NCBI GenBank assembly: GCA_023406225.1
Contig: JAEXWS010000106.1
Location: 1 to 44,272, forward strand
DNA length: 44,272 nucleotides
Source: Bacillota bacterium
GTDB lineage: Bacteria > Bacillota > Clostridia > Oscillospirales > Oscillospiraceae
Direction: 5' to 3'
Part shown: piece by piece, positions 15,743 to 23,756 of the stretch
Layout of the letters: each line of letters starts with the position of its first letter
Position numbering within the stretch: the stretch's first letter is position 1
Notes under the pieces: generated by a model
The model's database searches: none
What the model was told of the DNA's origin: nothing
What the model saw: the letters and a program-made list of their open reading frames with translations, nothing else
Position numbers and translations under genes: made by a program

Positions 15743-17161
15743 TCACGCGTCGATGCTGTAAATTTTATCGATCACGCTGCCGTCACGCCAATAAACATGG
15801 CCCACAACCTTTTCCCCTTTCGGGAGCGGTGGCAGCTTACCTGTGAATTGCTCCGCCCGCTTCTGGAGGTCATGGATATCCCAGACAGGAATACCCGCGG
15901 CCTTCAGTCGATCTGCCAGTTCCATATTGCGTGGCAATGTTGTGTTCGCCGCAACGCCTTCCTGGCAAACAAATAAGTCCACGAACCGTCCTGGCGTGGT
16001 GATGGTTTCCACGCGATCCACGATAGTTGGGTACTTGTTCCGATATAGCGGCGCGGTGATAACTGTCATTTTGGCGCCCTCAGCAGTATCGCCGTGGCCA
16101 CCGGCACCGCTGATGACGCAACCGTTGGAATCGGAAATAACATTTACATTAAAGCTGGTGTCGATCTCCGTGGCACCTAAAATCACAAAGTCCAAATCGT
16201 CTACAATAGGCCCTCCCTTGGCTAACGGGCTGGCGTAGGTCTCGGCTGAGACCTCCACATGTCCAGGATTTCGGGCCAGGGAGGCAATAGCAGTCTGATC
16301 AAAGCTCTGTGTGTCGTACAGAGTATGCAGCAGCCCCTTTTCGTGCATATCCACCAGAATGGCGGTAATGCCGCCCATTGCAAAGCTACCGCCCATCTCC
16401 TTTTCCAGCATGTAGGCTTCTAACTGAGCCGCCACGGCTAGGGATATCTTTCCGCTTCCGGTCTGCATGGACACGCCCTCATGCATGTGTCCGGAATGGA
16501 TGATCGACCTGGCTGCCAAATCGGCAATCCGGATATTCAAGGGGCTTGTAGAGGGCTTCATCGCGCCAGTGGCAATGCCGGCTGGATCGCCAATGGTATC
16601 CACCTGCACCACGTAGTCCACATCGCTCTGGCTGATCGAGACCGGATAGATGGGAAGGTCCGTGAGGTGATCCGTGACCACAACGACCTTCTTGGCGTAG
16701 CGAACATCAGTCATGGAATAGCCCATTGAACCGAAAGAATTGGGGCCGCCGGTACCGTTGCAGTTGCCGCTGGCATCTGCCGCAGCAGCGGCGACAAAGG
16801 CAATATCGATGGAAATTGCACCGGATTTCAATGCAGCAGGGCGACTGCCGTGGGTCCGCAAATCGCAGATCTTTTGAATTTTGCCGGTCTGGAGCAGCCG
16901 TCCCAAAACTGGAGAAAAACCGCTGGTCTGAACACGTGTAATGATTCCGTTCTCAATGAAGGGAAGCAGCACATCATTTCCGCTGGTGAGGCTGGAGGGC
17001 GCCACTGTCAGATCCCGAATGCCCAGAGTCATGATGGCTTCCGCCACTTGACCGCTGACGGCGTCGCCGCTTCGAAGGCAGTGGTGAAAGGAGATGGTCA
17101 TTCCGTCTTGAAGCCCGCAAAGGCGGATAGCTTCTTCCAAAGAACCTACGACTTTACTCAT
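15743..17161 (-). CDS. citF: Citrate lyase alpha subunit (acyl-carrier CoA-transferase-type)
   Basis: A 472-aa CitF homologue. In citrate lyase this subunit exchanges the acetyl group on the acyl carrier protein for citrate, giving citryl-ACP and acetate. It has the glycine-rich segments of the family (GNCNGTGGPNSFGSMGYS, HSGHMHEGVSMQTGSG, ISGAGGHGDTAEGAKM) and a C-terminal VYWRDGSVIDKIY. The ATG at 17161-17159 has GAGGAGG 6 bases upstream and overlaps the citE stop by 8 bases, so translation is coupled. Order citD-citE-citF is as in known citrate lyase operons, but citC, citX and citG are absent here. Related subunits act on citramalate, so with two fumarase-type hydratases nearby the natural substrate could be citrate, citramalate or a relative. 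Confidence 0.92.
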   Translation of the reverse strand: MSKVVGSLEEAIRLCGLQDGMTISFHHCLRSGDAVSGQVAEAIMTLGIRDLTVAPSSLTSGNDVLLPFIENGIITRVQTSGFSPVLGRLLQTGKIQKICDLRTHGSRPAALKSGAISIDIAFVAAAAADASGNCNGTGGPNSFGSMGYSMTDVRYAKKVVVVTDHLTDLPIYPVSISQSDVDYVVQVDTIGDPAGIATGAMKPSTSPLNIRIADLAARSIIHSGHMHEGVSMQTGSGKISLAVAAQLEAYMLEKEMGGSFAMGGITAILVDMHEKGLLHTLYDTQSFDQTAIASLARNPGHVEVSAETYASPLAKGGPIVDDLDFVILGATEIDTSFNVNVISDSNGCVISGAGGHGDTAEGAKMTVITAPLYRNKYPTIVDRVETITTPGRFVDLFVCQEGVAANTTLPRNMELADRLKAAGIPVWDIHDLQKRAEQFTGKLPPLPKGEKVVGHVYWRDGSVIDKIYSIDA

Positions 17162-18041
17162 GAGGCACCTCCTCAACATAGATTCCAGCCGCTCTGGCCA
17201 TGTCCAGTATTTTTGCGGCCTGCTGGGCCACAGGCCTATCCAGCATTTTGCCGTTCAACACAGCAACACCCCGCCCCTTCTTCCGAGCCTCTTCCATCTT
17301 TTCTTCCACTTCCAAGGCATGCTGAACCTCCGCCCGGGTAGGTGTGTACACACTGTGAACTACAGGCACCTGTCGGGGAGAGATAATGAATTTTCCGTCA
17401 TAGCCCCATCGCTTTCCCTGTTCCGTCATAGTACGCAGTCCTTTATCGTCATTGACATTCGTATACACGGTGTCGATCGCCAACTTTCCAGCGGCTTTGG
17501 CAGCCACCACCAGATGGCGGCGGCCATAGTCCAGTTCGTCGTTGTCCGGCGAACGTTTTACACCCAAACTGGCGGCAAAATCCTCACTGCCAAAGGAACA
17601 GCCGATGACCCTGTCACAACTGGTCAGGCAGGCAAATGCATTCTCCACGCCCAGGGCGGATTCCGCTGTGCCAATGATGGACCGGCTGCCGTTGGCAAGA
17701 CCGCTGGCCTGTTCAACTTCCCGCATTTTCTCATCAGCGTAGAGCAGTTCTTCCGGCTTTTCCATTTTAGGCAGCATGATCCCTAGAATGGGCAGTGGAA
17801 GAACGGCTGCGATATCATCTAGAAAAAACGGCGTGCTGACATCGTTGACCCGCACCATAGCCGAACAACGGGATAATCCGGAGGAAAGATAGGCACACAG
17901 CAAGTCCCGTGCCGCGGCTTTTTGACTGAGAGCCACGCCGTCCTCCAAATCGAACAGTATGATATCCGCTCCCATCATATCCGCATTCAGCAGCATTTTA
18001 GGGGAATGGGATGGGATGGAAAGAATGGTACGAAACAGCAC
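17154..18041 (-). CDS. citE: Citrate lyase beta subunit (HpcH/HpaI-type lyase)
   Basis: A 295-aa CitE homologue that cleaves citryl-ACP (or a related acyl-ACP) to a 2-oxoacid and acetyl-ACP; a TIM-barrel enzyme using Mg2+. Family segments are SIPSHSPKML, ILFDLEDGVALSQK, MLPKMEKPEE, GTAESALGVENA, GSEDFAASLG and KFIISPRQV. The likely start is GTG at 18041-18039, 8 bases after AAGGAG. It overlaps the TAG stop codon of citD by one base, which points to tight translational coupling. Upstream in-frame codons lie inside citD and would add a tail unlike the family. It overlaps citF by 8 bases. The subunit is confidently recognised; the exact substrate is not. Confidence 0.93.
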   Translation of the reverse strand: MLFRTILSIPSHSPKMLLNADMMGADIILFDLEDGVALSQKAAARDLLCAYLSSGLSRCSAMVRVNDVSTPFFLDDIAAVLPLPILGIMLPKMEKPEELLYADEKMREVEQASGLANGSRSIIGTAESALGVENAFACLTSCDRVIGCSFGSEDFAASLGVKRSPDNDELDYGRRHLVVAAKAAGKLAIDTVYTNVNDDKGLRTMTEQGKRWGYDGKFIISPRQVPVVHSVYTPTRAEVQHALEVEEKMEEARKKGRGVAVLNGKMLDRPVAQQAAKILDMARAAGIYVEEVPHE

Positions 18042-18310
18042 TACGCATTCTCCTTCCGGACTTCCCTCAGGGCTGTCTGCAGACGTGCCCTGATCACAAA
18101 ATCCAATGCGCCAAAGTCCCATATCTGGACATGGGCATCAGAGACCTGTTCCGCCTCCATACATTGGGTAATAAGATTTGTCAATTTGGTGTAGAATCGG
18201 GGATGTGGAAGCCTTTCCACCGTGATTTCAAGACTGCCTCTCCCCGGACGGACCGTAACGCGGACATCGCTTTTTTCTTCACTGCCCACGGTATATTCTC
18301 GTAGAACCAT
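18041..18310 (-). CDS. citD: Citrate lyase acyl carrier protein (gamma subunit)
   Basis: An 89-aa CitD homologue, the carrier that holds the acyl group on a phosphoribosyl-dephospho-CoA arm. The C-terminal block WDFGALDFVIRARLQTALREV matches the conserved DDKGALDCILRAR region of known carriers. Near the N-terminus, VGSEEKSDV aligns with the AGTLESSDV or AGTLESGDV segment that bears the modified serine. Here the first position is Lys and only the following Ser remains, so the attachment residue may be shifted or replaced. The ATG at 18310-18308 has AAGGAGG 8 bases upstream; an earlier ATG overlaps that site. It is the first gene of the minus-strand citD-citE-citF-SDR-lysR group, divergent from the other lysR gene. 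Confidence 0.88.
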   Translation of the reverse strand: MVLREYTVGSEEKSDVRVTVRPGRGSLEITVERLPHPRFYTKLTNLITQCMEAEQVSDAHVQIWDFGALDFVIRARLQTALREVRKENA

Positions 18311-18354
18311 TAATCGCGCCTCCTTCATATAAAGATAAGACTCTCATTGAAAAT

Positions 18355-18389
18355 TTGACTTTATACCTCAAAAAGTGTAGATTAGTGTA
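18355..18389 (+). promoter_or_regulatory. Promoter and candidate operator in the citD/lysR divergent region
   Basis: TTGACT (18355-18360) and TAGATT (18378-18383) are 17 bases apart and lie upstream of the plus-strand LysR gene. ACTTT (18358-18362) and AAAGT (18372-18376) form an inverted repeat in the spacer, and AGTGTA occurs twice (18374-18379 and 18384-18389). LysR proteins often bind such sites in the gap between their own gene and the target operon. Confidence 0.55.
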
Positions 18390-18421
18390 TTATTTAAGAA
18401 TTCGTAAAGGGGGGCGGAGTT

Positions 18422-19336
18422 ATGAATTTCAAGGACATCCGATACATTCTCGCCATCTCCGAGGCAGGAACAATTTCAGATGCGGCCCAGCGGTTAGGGT
18501 TGACACAGTCTTCCCTCAGCCGTTTTCTCCAACGCCTTGAACGAGAGTATAATCTTCAACTTTTTGATCGGTCCTCCAAAAGGCTAGAGCCTACGGAGGC
18601 CGGAATGAAATATCTGGACAGTGCTCGTCAAATGCTGCCCCTTCTCAATTCCTTAGAAGAATTATCAACTTCTACAGCAGCAAATTCCAAGCCTCCTGCC
18701 ATTGGCATTACGGCTATTTCATCGTTTTTTCCTCTGAAGGAAACCTTTCAGCAACTTTTTTCAGAACATCCAATTATGTGGGATATATCCAATGAGGAAG
18801 CTTTTCTGCGCCTCACTCACGGCCTGTTGGACTTGGTGTTGACCGATTCTGCTTCCGCAGAACAATTTCGGCAGTTCGGAAGCTATGTATTGATGAAAAA
18901 AGCTTTTATCGAGTTAGTCATTCCATCCAGGAACTTTTATCTTCTGGCAAATCAGTCTTTTTCCATTCAGCACATTCTGTTGCTCTTACGCCAGCAGGAG
19001 AATCCACGCTTCGTCTTGATCGGGACGAATACGCAGACCCAACTTATGAGGCAGTCCCTTTCTGCATTGCTACCCAACGCGGTTCCCGTCGAGTGCTCCA
19101 ACGAAAATTTGGCGGTACAGGAGCTGTTGACGGCAGGGTACTATGCACTGGCACCCAGCCTGTCCATCCGAAAATTAAAAAAACAGGTTGCTTTGACCTC
19201 ACTTCCCTTGGGACATCAATATATGTGTCCGGAGCTGACGCTGATGTTCCGAAAACAGGAGACGGCAGACCACAGAATCGCTGTAGCACTGGAACAAATG
19301 GTAGAGCTCTTTTCAATGGTCCAACTCAGGCAGTGA
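18422..19336 (+). CDS. LysR-family transcriptional regulator, divergent from citD
   Basis: A 304-aa LysR protein with the N-terminal HTH (AISEAGTISDAAQRLGLTQS, then SLSRFLQRLEREYNLQLFDR) and a C-terminal effector domain that diverges strongly from well-known members. The ATG at 18422 has GGGGCGGAG a few bases upstream. Divergent pairing with citD over a 111-base gap is the classical LysR arrangement, so it is the best candidate activator of citDEF. Its 3' end overlaps the convergent TauE/SafE-type gene by 11 bases, so it may also influence the TRAP operon from that side. The gene is visibly AT-richer than the flanking chromosome. The inducer is unknown. Confidence 0.9.
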   Translation: MNFKDIRYILAISEAGTISDAAQRLGLTQSSLSRFLQRLEREYNLQLFDRSSKRLEPTEAGMKYLDSARQMLPLLNSLEELSTSTAANSKPPAIGITAISSFFPLKETFQQLFSEHPIMWDISNEEAFLRLTHGLLDLVLTDSASAEQFRQFGSYVLMKKAFIELVIPSRNFYLLANQSFSIQHILLLLRQQENPRFVLIGTNTQTQLMRQSLSALLPNAVPVECSNENLAVQELLTAGYYALAPSLSIRKLKKQVALTSLPLGHQYMCPELTLMFRKQETADHRIAVALEQMVELFSMVQLRQ

Positions 19337-20051
19337 AAAACACCAGATAGATGCCCATAGCCGCGATAAAACCATAAACCACTTTTTTTAGAGACTGAAA
19401 ACTTAAATGCCGGAGTATTTGCGTTCCAATAGGCTGGCCGCAGCAAATTGCCAGAAGGCTGACGGCCGACAGTTTCAAAAGCGAGCTGGTGACCATTCCG
19501 CTTGCGATCCGGCTGAATAGCCCGGACAGTCCACAAATCAGGAAAAAGGCTTGTATGGTCCCGATAAACATTTCTTTATCCTCTAGAAAAGAGAGCAAAT
19601 AAAAACTCATAAACGGACCGCCGACAGCAAAAAGGCCATTGGTAAAGCCCACGCAGCCCCCGACAAAAATCGCGGTGCGTGCGCTGCCGTTTAAATGAAT
19701 GTACTTTCCCCAGAAGAAAAAGATAACGGCAATCAGAATCAAAAGGGTTCCATACAGCCGCTTCATTACGGTATCAGATATTCCTGTTGAAACGGTGACG
19801 AGCCATGCAGTCACCCCTATGCAGATAATCGTTGGGAGCAGGATCACCTTGAAACAGATGTATTGTCGATATTTCAGAATCAATAGAATATTTCCAAACA
19901 GTGAACTGATACAGCTGATTACGACTGCATCGCTGAAGGGAATGAATAACGGCAGCAAGGCAGTGACAATCATAGCGTAACCGGAGCCGCAGCACGCCTG
20001 CACGATGGACGCCAGAAAACAACAGCCCCATATTGAGATCAATACCATCAT
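19326..20051 (-). CDS. TauE/SafE-family (DUF81) membrane permease
   Basis: A 241-aa integral membrane protein with about seven or eight hydrophobic segments and the two-fold pattern of the TauE/SafE family (CCGSGYAMIVTALLPLFIP near the N-terminus, TNGLFAVGGPFMSFYLL in the second half). Members export sulfite, sulfoacetate or other small organic anions, and many are uncharacterised. The ATG at 20051-20049 has AAGGAG 8 bases upstream. It is the last gene of the long minus-strand operon, 74 bases after dctP with a stem-loop in between. Its 3' end overlaps the convergent LysR gene by 11 bases. A role as exporter of an end product or second carrier for the substrate is inferred from position only. 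Confidence 0.85.
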   Translation of the reverse strand: MMVLISIWGCCFLASIVQACCGSGYAMIVTALLPLFIPFSDAVVISCISSLFGNILLILKYRQYICFKVILLPTIICIGVTAWLVTVSTGISDTVMKRLYGTLLILIAVIFFFWGKYIHLNGSARTAIFVGGCVGFTNGLFAVGGPFMSFYLLSFLEDKEMFIGTIQAFFLICGLSGLFSRIASGMVTSSLLKLSAVSLLAICCGQPIGTQILRHLSFQSLKKVVYGFIAAMGIYLVFFTA

Positions 20052-20072
20052 TCAAGGATCTCCTTAAAAGGA

Positions 20073-20111
20073 GGGCATGGGAACAAGTTCCTTACAGCCG
20101 TTCCCATGCCC
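20073..20111 (-). terminator. Stem-loop between dctP and the TauE/SafE gene
   Basis: A 12-bp stem (GGGCATGGGAAC, 20073-20084, with 20100-20111) encloses a 15-base loop. On the minus strand it is followed by TCCTTTT, so it is an imperfect intrinsic terminator. It would reduce read-through into the permease gene or protect dctP mRNA. Confidence 0.55.
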
Positions 20112-20125
20112 TTACCGGAAATTAT

Positions 20126-21202
20126 TCAGTAACTGGCCTCACATGCGGCGATGATATTATGATAGCAATCCGTCATAGAGGGTGTGGTGTTCAGATACCA
20201 ATCCGCCATGTCGGAGAGTTTGTTCTGCATCTCAGCAACAACATCTTCTGAGATTTCACAGAAAGTCACACCTTTATCAGCCCACTCAGTCCGAATACGA
20301 TCCTGCGCTTCCCAACAAGCAGATTCATACTTTTCACGAATGGCAGCCGAAGAGCCTTTTACAATTTCCTGCAGATCCTCCGGCAAAGAATTGATCCAAT
20401 CCAAATTGTACAGATGAATGGAATTCTGGGTGCCCAGCGGAGTATCGACCAGATACGGCGCAACCTCATAGTACTTACCGGAATCAAAGAAGTTGTAATC
20501 GCTCTCGTGTCCCTCTACAGTTTTCTGCTGCAAGGCAGTATACAGTTCCGGAACAGAGAGCACGATGCCGGTCGCGCCCAAGCGACCCCATTCTTCCTGA
20601 AGCAGGGTGTTGCCGCAGCGGATCTTTTTTCCAGCCAGGTCATTCAGTGTCCGAATCGGGAAGTTGGTCATCAGCATCCGATACGTCATCACGTTGATCC
20701 CCGCCATATACAGGCCCTTGGTCTCGCAAGCTTCTCGAATGGGATCAGTAACCTCGCTGTTAAACACGTCACTAATCTGCTGCAGCGTGATCTGATCAAA
20801 ATCCATCATATAAGGTAGGTCCAGTAGAGTCAGTTCGTCGCAAAAGCCTACCATAAAAGCGGTAGGTTCAGCAATACCCTGGATCTCGTTCGCCAAAAGC
20901 AGCTGATGTTGCTGTTGCGCGCTGCCCATCTGTCCGGCAGGATAGGTCTCTACGACTATACGGCCATTGGATTCTGCTTCAATATACTCTTTCAGCCATT
21001 CCAGAGACGAAGTCTGCGGGTTGCCTTGAGCAGTCGCAGTAGCGATCTTCATCGTATAAACAGTTTCGTCATCTACGGCAGTCGCAGTCTCCTTCCCGCC
21101 GTTCTCTGCTGGTTTCTCTGCGCTTACCGTCTTACCGCAGCCGGATAAGGTAAAACTCATCAGCATGGCACATGCAAGCAATACGCTCAGTTTCTTTTTC
21201 AT
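20126..21202 (-). CDS. dctP: TRAP transporter substrate-binding lipoprotein (DctP family)
   Basis: A 358-aa extracytoplasmic binding protein for a carboxylate, delivering it to the DctQ-DctM membrane complex encoded just upstream. The signal peptide has a lipobox (TLSGC, Cys22), followed by a linker and a DctP fold: LEWLKEYIEAESNGRIVVETYPAGQMGS, in that part of the mature region, and later the carboxylate-binding segment LAGKKIRCG. TRAP binding proteins normally hold a carboxylate through an arginine in that segment. The ATG at 21202-21200 follows GGAGGG closely. It is separated from dctM by 73 bases; the gene order Q-M-P is less common than P-Q-M. The ligand is probably the carboxylic acid degraded by the operon's hydratases and lyase. 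Confidence 0.9.
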   Translation of the reverse strand: MKKKLSVLLACAMLMSFTLSGCGKTVSAEKPAENGGKETATAVDDETVYTMKIATATAQGNPQTSSLEWLKEYIEAESNGRIVVETYPAGQMGSAQQQHQLLLANEIQGIAEPTAFMVGFCDELTLLDLPYMMDFDQITLQQISDVFNSEVTDPIREACETKGLYMAGINVMTYRMLMTNFPIRTLNDLAGKKIRCGNTLLQEEWGRLGATGIVLSVPELYTALQQKTVEGHESDYNFFDSGKYYEVAPYLVDTPLGTQNSIHLYNLDWINSLPEDLQEIVKGSSAAIREKYESACWEAQDRIRTEWADKGVTFCEISEDVVAEMQNKLSDMADWYLNTTPSMTDCYHNIIAACEASY

Positions 21203-21275
21203 AATTCCCTCCGTAAATATTTTTCATATGTCTGCGCTATAGATATTCGTGCAGATGTGCTTGAAAACAGAATTT

Positions 21276-22532
21276 TTATGCCGTCAAGCTTGGGAGAAAC
21301 AGGGATATTTCCGGGATATAAGTGATAAGCAGCAAAACCGCCAGGTACAGCAGGAAGAATGGAACCGTCCCTTTGACAATTTTCTGGAGCGGTGCTTTAA
21401 AAAGGCTTTGGATAATGAAGATATTCAGGCCAAAGGGCGGTGTAAACATGCCAATCGCCAGGTTATAGGTAAATACAATGCCCAGGTGTATCACGTCGAT
21501 GCCAAGTGCAGTGGCAACAGGATAAATTACAGGGGCAAGAATCAGCACGGCGGAAGCTGTATCAAAAAAACACCCCACTAACAGCAGTAACACGTTCAGC
21601 ATCATCAGGAACTGCCAAGGACTTAATCCAGATAGGGCCGCCGTGACCATAGCCGGGATTTGCGCCAAAGCCAAAGCCTGAGACAGAATGGTACTGATGG
21701 AACACAGGACCAACAGTTGTGCAGAGGTCACTGCCGTTTCCTTCAAGCAAAAAACAATATCGCTCCACCCAAATTCCCGGTAAACACACAGTGGTAAGAT
21801 CAAGGAATATGCAGCGGCAATGGCGCCAGCCTCTGTGGCGGAAAAAACGCCGGCATAAATGCCGCCCAAAACCAAGATGGGCATTGCCAAAACAAGCCAA
21901 CCCTCTTTTAGGCCTTTCATGCATTTGGAAAGGTCAAATCTTACACTTGGCCCAGGCTTCCTCGAACGGTACACAATAAACATGGAGATGGCCACTCCGG
22001 TAATCAACGCGGGAAATACACCGGCAGCAAACAACTTGCCCGTAGATGCATTGGTGGCGCAGGCGAAAAGGATCATGCAAATGCTGGGCGGCATAATAAT
22101 TGCGAGTGCCCCGCAGGAAGTAAACAGGCCAAGAGAAAATTCTTCACCATTTTCCGCCGCCACAGGTTTATATAAGGATCTGCCAATCGTTGCGGCCGCC
22201 GCAGGTGCGGATCCCGACATAGCGCCGAATATCTCGTTGGTCACAACGCCTGCGATTCCAATGCCGCCACGAATTTTAACAAACCAGGGAGTAATCGTTC
22301 CCACCAGACGGCGTGTCATGCTGCTGCGCTGCATAAAGCTGCCGCAGAGCATAAAGAATGGGATCGCCGTCAAGGTAAACTTATTTACACCATCAAACAT
22401 CGAGGTGATTGCAAGCGTAGGGCTGACACCGCTGACCACCGCCAGCAAATAAATCGCACTGGCCAGGATGCAGATATAAACCGGCATTCCCAAAATCATC
22501 AAGAGCAGCAAAATAATGAATGCAGCAATCAT
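21276..22532 (-). CDS. dctM: TRAP transporter large membrane subunit (DctM)
   Basis: A 418-aa membrane protein with about twelve transmembrane segments, the ion-coupled translocation subunit of a tripartite TRAP carrier. Family segments include IPFFMLCGSFMQRS, GAMSGSAPAAAATIG, the MPPSICMILFACATNAS loop, GGIYAGVFSATEAGAIAA, and near the C-terminus FTPPFGLNIFIIQSL. The ATG overlaps the dctQ stop codon in an ATGA arrangement, so the two are translationally coupled. It uses the sodium or proton gradient to bring in the substrate handed over by DctP. The family is certain; ligand specificity cannot be read from this subunit. Confidence 0.94.
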   Translation of the reverse strand: MIAAFIILLLLMILGMPVYICILASAIYLLAVVSGVSPTLAITSMFDGVNKFTLTAIPFFMLCGSFMQRSSMTRRLVGTITPWFVKIRGGIGIAGVVTNEIFGAMSGSAPAAAATIGRSLYKPVAAENGEEFSLGLFTSCGALAIIMPPSICMILFACATNASTGKLFAAGVFPALITGVAISMFIVYRSRKPGPSVRFDLSKCMKGLKEGWLVLAMPILVLGGIYAGVFSATEAGAIAAAYSLILPLCVYREFGWSDIVFCLKETAVTSAQLLVLCSISTILSQALALAQIPAMVTAALSGLSPWQFLMMLNVLLLLVGCFFDTASAVLILAPVIYPVATALGIDVIHLGIVFTYNLAIGMFTPPFGLNIFIIQSLFKAPLQKIVKGTVPFFLLYLAVLLLITYIPEISLFLPSLTA

Positions 22533-23071
22533 GCAGTCACCTCTCCCTCATCCGGTCCCATTGGCGTATCCGGCGGCGTTTTCAGCCCGAAATCGCCCGT
22601 CAAGATCTTGCCCACATGTACGACAATCATAAAGCCAAACGCGATGGGAAGCGCCATATAAATATAGTGGTAGGGGATCAGCAGCGTTGCGGTTATGGTA
22701 TGTAATTTGGCGTTCAATTCCACAACGCTGATGGCGTATTTAAGCAGCATGACCGCTAGCGCACAAGTTAAAACACTCTGGAAAATTCGAATTGCCAACT
22801 GGACAGGCCTTTTCATTGCGTTAAAAAATATCTCCATGGTTATGTGTTCGTATTTTATATCCATCTGCGGAATCAACAAGCAGACCATCCATGCTTGGGA
22901 CAGTGCAGCGGCCTCTTCCACCCATTTCAAAGGACTTTGCAGGATAAAGCGGAAAACTACGCCCAAGACTGTGCTGGATACGCAAACCGCCAACATAATA
23001 CAGCTCAAAAGCAGATACACTTTGCTCAAAAAACCGATGACTCTCTGAATGCCCCCTCGCACTTTTTTCAT
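22529..23071 (-). CDS. dctQ: TRAP transporter small membrane subunit (DctQ)
   Basis: A 180-aa protein with four predicted membrane segments, the small subunit that pairs with DctM. The DctQ signature region is present: FRFILQSPLKWVEEAAALSQ, then WMVCLLIPQMDIKYEHITME. The ATG at 23071-23069 is chosen because GAGACGAGGAG is just upstream and because it overlaps the stop codon of the preceding hydratase beta gene by four bases (ATGA). A longer reading frame extends into that gene but would add an unrelated tail. The overlaps on both sides tie transporter and hydratase genes into one transcript. Confidence 0.9.
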   Translation of the reverse strand: MKKVRGGIQRVIGFLSKVYLLLSCIMLAVCVSSTVLGVVFRFILQSPLKWVEEAAALSQAWMVCLLIPQMDIKYEHITMEIFFNAMKRPVQLAIRIFQSVLTCALAVMLLKYAISVVELNAKLHTITATLLIPYHYIYMALPIAFGFMIVVHVGKILTGDFGLKTPPDTPMGPDEGEVTA

Positions 23072-23751
23072 GGCTCCTCGTCTCCCTTTGCAGATGGCCC
23101 TATAATTACACGCTTGGGCAGGTATGCATAGGACTCTTTCAGGTTGTGTTTTCGATAACTCTCCTGCAGGTTTTTTTTCATAGTCCAACGGACTGTGTCA
23201 AAAATGCTGTTTCCCAAACTATCGATACCGACGATCATGGGACCTAAGCGTTCAACATACAAAACCCAGCAAGCCTCCGGCAGGCCCAGGTCCTCCCAAT
23301 AAACACGCTCTACCCGTTGTATCTTCTTGGCATATAACGCTGCACAGCCGCCAGTGGTATTTAAAAATACAGACCCTGTCATTTTCATTGCATCTACAGC
23401 GGCTCCGGTCATAGTGCCCTTTCCAATCGTAAGACGGATATTCATCTGCTTGATCAGTTCGGCTCCCAAGGGAGAAAAACGGGAACTGGTGGTGGAACCT
23501 GCAGAGTTGACGATCCACTGTCCATCCTCCTGTCTTCTTACGATGGGCCCACAGTGCCACAGCGCGCCTCCCTTCAGGGTCTGAAAGGGGATCTCGTCCA
23601 TATGACCATCCTGAATCATCTGGATTGCTCTGCGGTGCCCCATGTCCCGCAGCGTGTGGACAAGTCCTGTAAAGTACACAATGTCTCCCATCCGCAAACG
23701 CCGAATCTCATCTTCCTGCAGTGGAAGATGGAGCTCAAATTCCCTTGCCAC
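23068..23751 (-). CDS. Fumarase/tartrate dehydratase-type hydratase, beta subunit (first pair)
   Basis: A 227-aa protein matching the C-terminal half (beta subunit) of class I fumarases and L-tartrate dehydratases. Typical segments are LPLQEDEIRRLRMGDIVYFTG, GALWHCGPIVRR, NSAGSTTSSRFSPLGAEL and LTIGKGTM. The SAGSTTSSR stretch corresponds to the substrate-binding GPTTSxRM region, with altered residues. The GTG at 23751-23749 is chosen because the alpha-subunit stop codon lies 5 bases upstream with a purine-rich GAGAAAGGGG; an upstream in-frame start would overlap alpha extensively. It works with the alpha subunit encoded directly before it. The substrate could be malate/fumarate, tartrate, citramalate/mesaconate or a relative. 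Confidence 0.88.
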   Translation of the reverse strand: MAREFELHLPLQEDEIRRLRMGDIVYFTGLVHTLRDMGHRRAIQMIQDGHMDEIPFQTLKGGALWHCGPIVRRQEDGQWIVNSAGSTTSSRFSPLGAELIKQMNIRLTIGKGTMTGAAVDAMKMTGSVFLNTTGGCAALYAKKIQRVERVYWEDLGLPEACWVLYVERLGPMIVGIDSLGNSIFDTVRWTMKKNLQESYRKHNLKESYAYLPKRVIIGPSAKGDEEP

Positions 23752-23756
23752 GCTTC

